Origin: Clostridia bacterium
GTDB lineage: Bacteria > Bacillota > Clostridia > Christensenellales > Borkfalkiaceae
Length of the DNA stretch: 15,230 bases
Assembly (NCBI GenBank): GCA_017501125.1
Contig: JAFVXN010000028.1
Location: 1-15,230, forward strand
Direction: 5' to 3'
Shown: positions 13,298 through 15,230 of the stretch, piece by piece
Layout: the number at the start of each line of letters is the position of its first letter
Numbering within the stretch: the first letter of the stretch is position 1
Translations under genes and position numbers: made by a program
The notes under the pieces: model-generated
What the model was told of the DNA's origin: nothing
Databases searched by the model: none
What the model saw: the letters and a program-made list of their open reading frames with translations, nothing else

Positions 13298-13486
13298 TTA
13301 TTCTTTTTCGCGCAGAGCGGCTTTTTCCGCTCTTGCGCTTTTTTTGCGGGCTACGAGTTCAAAAAGGTCGGCACTCGCTACCGACGCTTTCTTAGAAAGC
13401 CCGTCTAAAAGTCTTGCGAGTAGCCCAAAAAAGAGCACGTCAAGACCATACAACCGTATGGCGGCAAGCAAATCCTTAACCTTCAT
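13298..13486 (-). CDS. Small orphan protein, amphipathic or membrane helix plus charged tail
   Basis: 62 residues, no family recognised. Residues about 5-30 are rich in Leu/Phe (LYGLDVLFFGLLARLLDGL at 12-30), long enough for one membrane segment or a strongly amphipathic helix. Residues about 31-62 are helical and highly charged, ending in Lys/Arg/Glu-rich sequence. Support for a real gene is contextual: ribosome site AAAGGGG about seven bases before the ATG, a promoter at 13561-13589, and a terminator at 13211-13246. A hairpin (GTGACGC and GCGCCAC, 13281-13298) touches the stop codon. It diverges from the lipoprotein gene. It could instead be an RNA-coding unit in which the ORF is incidental. 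Confidence 0.6.
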   Translation of the reverse strand: MKVKDLLAAIRLYGLDVLFFGLLARLLDGLSKKASVASADLFELVARKKSARAEKAALREKE

Positions 13487-13554
13487 AATCTACCCCTTTG
13501 CTGGCGCAAAAGCATAGCCGCGAAAGCCGTTTTGCATCGGGATTGGACGGTTGC
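13487..13554 (-). promoter_or_regulatory. Structured leader of the small minus-strand gene
   Basis: The 68-nt leader can fold: GCAAAA and TTTTGC (around 13511-13516 and 13534-13539) pair, and TTGCGCAAAG near 13551-13560 is complementary to CTTTGC plus GCAA (about 13496-13513) across a four-base bulge. No known riboswitch recognised. Confidence 0.35.
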
Positions 13555-13560
13555 GCAAAG

Positions 13561-13589
13561 AGTATACACCCGAAAAATGCAAAAATCAA
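13561..13589 (-). promoter_or_regulatory. Promoter of the small minus-strand gene
   Basis: Minus strand -35 TTGATT (13584-13589), 17-bp spacer, -10 TATACT (13561-13566). Start predicted near 13554. Confidence 0.7.
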
Positions 13590-13620
13590 CCCTTTACTGT
13601 CAACTATCTTTGTAAAATCC

Positions 13621-13649
13621 TTGAACTTTCTTTTTACTTATGGTAAAAT
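13621..13649 (+). promoter_or_regulatory. Promoter of the repeat lipoprotein gene
   Basis: -35 TTGAAC (13621-13626), 17-bp spacer, -10 TAAAAT (13644-13649) with TGG before it (extended -10). Confidence 0.7.
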
Positions 13650-13683
13650 AATGGTAATTTTCTCGATGAAGAGGGTTGTACTA

Positions 13684-15230
13684 ATGAAAAAGAAATGGTT
13701 AATTGCGTTGTTTAGTGTGCTTTTCGTGCTGACTGGTGCGTTGGGGCTTACGAGTTGCGTAGGAGAAGGCGCCTGGTGGACGGGAGACACTCCCCACGTG
13801 CATACGTATACGGACGTCATAACTAATCCTACCTGTGAGGAACAGGGTTATACTACTCACGTCTGCGACTGTGGAGATGATTACGTAGATTCGTACGTAG
13901 TGGCGCTGGGCCATGATTATAGCGTTTTTGTCGATGTCTCTCGGGAGGCGACGTGTGAAAGCAATCGGGTAGACACTTATAAATGTTCTCGTTGCACGTC
14001 GACGGAAGACAAAGAGATTGCGAATTCTAAGTTCGGTCATGATTACGGGGAATGGGTGTCCAACGGTGAAGGTGCACACGTTCGTCAATGTGGACGGGAT
14101 TCTACCCATATAGAGATGGAAAATTGTGGCGGGGGAACTGCTACGTGCGACAGCCTAGCTTTTTGTAGTACTTGCCATACGGAATATGGCGATTACGGAC
14201 ACATTGTTGCTGTGGAAGCAGGCAAAGCGGCAACTTGTTTAAAGAAAGGCTATACGGATAAAGAGTATTGCTCGGCGTGTGGCGAGGTGTTCGTGGAGAG
14301 TGTGGTTATCCCCAGACACGGGCACATCTTAGGGGACTGGTACGTCTACGAGGCGTCTACGGAGTTTGAGGCAGGCGAGGAGAGAAGGGATTGCTCGGAG
14401 TGTTCGTATTACGAATCGAAAGAAGCGGAATTAGTTGGGCATGAGTACGTCTTAGAGGCAATTGTAGCCCCCACGTGCGCTAATTATGGCTATACGGTGT
14501 ATCGTTGTAGTGGTTGCACTCATGCTTATCAAGACGATTACGTGGCAAAGCTTCCGCACGTGGAAACTCAAACGACAATACAGGCGACGTGTACGACCGA
14601 CGGGTACGTCTTGCATGAATGCGATAATTGCGACTACTCTTATATCACCGACCACGTAGCGGCAACAGGTCACACGTTTGGAGGGTGGGATACAATCCAA
14701 GAGGCGGACTGCGAAGTCAAAGGTAATGAAAAATGCGTTTGTCAAGGTTGTGGTGACGAGAAGTTCCGTGACGTTTCTGCGACGGGGCATCATTATATAG
14801 TGACGAGCGTTGTGGAGACGTGGGAAAGTATCGAAACGACCTACGAGTGCGAATATTGTGAGAAGGATATCGTTGTAGCCGAAGGGCGCGGATACGATGC
14901 AACGAAGGAAGCGCAACTGCTTGACCAAGAGACGGATTTTGTTTTCACTGTCGTTTGCACGCAAGAAGATCCCGAGGCGTACATAAAGGAAAATTTGAAG
15001 ATAGAGTATGAATATTTTGAAGAGGAGAGCGGTACAGAAGTGCCTGTTCTTGCGTATGCCTTGACAAAATCGACGATTGTTGAAAATGGTTGGGATGTTT
15101 TTGCCGAGGAGGATTATGAGCAAGGGCTCACTTATGTCGCGCGAATCAATGCGGGGCTTGTTTTTGCTGATTATTATGGAAAGAAATTGACCTTTTCAAT
15201 TAAAAACAACGACGCGCAAAATCAGGAGCA
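13684..15230 (+). CDS. Surface lipoprotein with Cys/Gly-His tandem repeats, 3' end missing
   Basis: 515 codons are visible with no stop; the gene continues past the window. The N-terminus is a lipoprotein signal peptide: MKKKW, a hydrophobic stretch, and lipobox LTSC with lipidated C25. Residues 38-369 comprise eight degenerate repeats of about 38-42 residues (the third is longer, 54), each ending in Gly-His or Pro-His and containing a TC-x4-Y/x element and a C-x2-C pair; a ninth lacks the closing GH. After about residue 405 the sequence changes to a non-repetitive acidic, beta-rich region (DFVFTVVCTQEDPEAY and following). Such GH/CxxC repeats are common in surface proteins of gut Clostridia; their Cys and His could bind metal or form disulfides. 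Role unknown, perhaps adhesion or carbohydrate contact. GAGGG lies about eight bases before the ATG. Confidence 0.88.
   Translation, partial: MKKKWLIALFSVLFVLTGALGLTSCVGEGAWWTGDTPHVHTYTDVITNPTCEEQGYTTHVCDCGDDYVDSYVVALGHDYSVFVDVSREATCESNRVDTYKCSRCTSTEDKEIANSKFGHDYGEWVSNGEGAHVRQCGRDSTHIEMENCGGGTATCDSLAFCSTCHTEYGDYGHIVAVEAGKAATCLKKGYTDKEYCSACGEVFVESVVIPRHGHILGDWYVYEASTEFEAGEERRDCSECSYYESKEAELVGHEYVLEAIVAPTCANYGYTVYRCSGCTHAYQDDYVAKLPHVETQTTIQATCTTDGYVLHECDNCDYSYITDHVAATGHTFGGWDTIQEADCEVKGNEKCVCQGCGDEKFRDVSATGHHYIVTSVVETWESIETTYECEYCEKDIVVAEGRGYDATKEAQLLDQETDFVFTVVCTQEDPEAYIKENLKIEYEYFEEESGTEVPVLAYALTKSTIVENGWDVFAEEDYEQGLTYVARINAGLVFADYYGKKLTFSIKNNDAQNQE
13795..14895 (+). repeat. Nine degenerate coding repeats in the lipoprotein
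   Basis: Repeat units by residue: 38-77, 78-119, 120-173, 174-214, 215-253, 254-292, 293-330, 331-369, and an incomplete 370-403. Conserved points are Cys near position 12-14, a C-x2-C about 9-12 residues later in most units, and a closing GH. DNA identity between units is low, so the duplications are old. Confidence 0.8.

Noticed and set aside
13207..13395. Plus-strand 62-codon ORF
   Set aside because: Starts within a terminator T-run, has no ribosome site, and opposes the better supported minus-strand gene and its terminator.

Overview
The window looks like a piece of a Bacillota (probably Clostridia) chromosome from an uncultured, perhaps gut-associated lineage. This rests on the spmA-spmB spore-maturation pair, the metG-tatD-radical SAM-ksgA gene order, a clostridial-type 2[4Fe-4S] ferredoxin, good Shine-Dalgarno sites before most genes, and a lipoprotein built from Cys/Gly-His repeats. 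No tRNA, rRNA, CRISPR array or transposase was seen. Genus or species cannot be named from sequence alone.

Layout. Positions 1-254 hold the 3' end of a GTP-dependent PEP carboxykinase gene, followed by an imperfect 122-bp palindrome and a terminator. On the minus strand, 452-605 carries a probable small structured RNA with its own promoter and terminator. spmB and spmA (777-1891, minus) overlap by 4 bp. A four-gene plus-strand operon follows (2069-6644): methionyl-tRNA synthetase, TatD nuclease, a TatD-linked radical SAM protein with a long disordered Gln/Lys/Pro-rich N-terminus, and the KsgA/RsmA 16S rRNA dimethylase. It has one promoter at 1996-2024 and a strong terminator at 6671-6703.

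At 6729-8565 is an accessory-looking, more A+T-rich module. A 70-residue XRE repressor diverges from two membrane proteins with N-terminal zinc ribbons. The control region has two 18-bp operators in opposite orientation (16/18 identical), one lying exactly between the -35 and -10 boxes of the plus promoter, followed by a structured leader. Then, on the minus strand, come a PAP2-type phosphatase whose promoter predicts a leaderless mRNA and an EF-G paralogue with Tyr in place of the usual catalytic His. On the plus strand come a class I cysteine desulfurase, a 56-residue ferredoxin and a 70-residue free-standing FtsK-gamma-like winged helix. A 62-residue orphan protein with structured RNA on both sides is on the minus strand, and the 5' part of a repeat-containing lipoprotein gene runs off the end.

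Nine sigma-A-type promoters can be read, all with a 17-bp spacer. The core genes serve translation (metG, ksgA, EF-G paralogue), iron-sulfur/sulfur chemistry (desulfurase, ferredoxin, radical SAM) and the cell envelope or spore. The least explained parts are the 452-605 RNA, the XRE/zinc-ribbon module with its leader, the lone FtsK-gamma protein and the disordered extension of the radical SAM protein.
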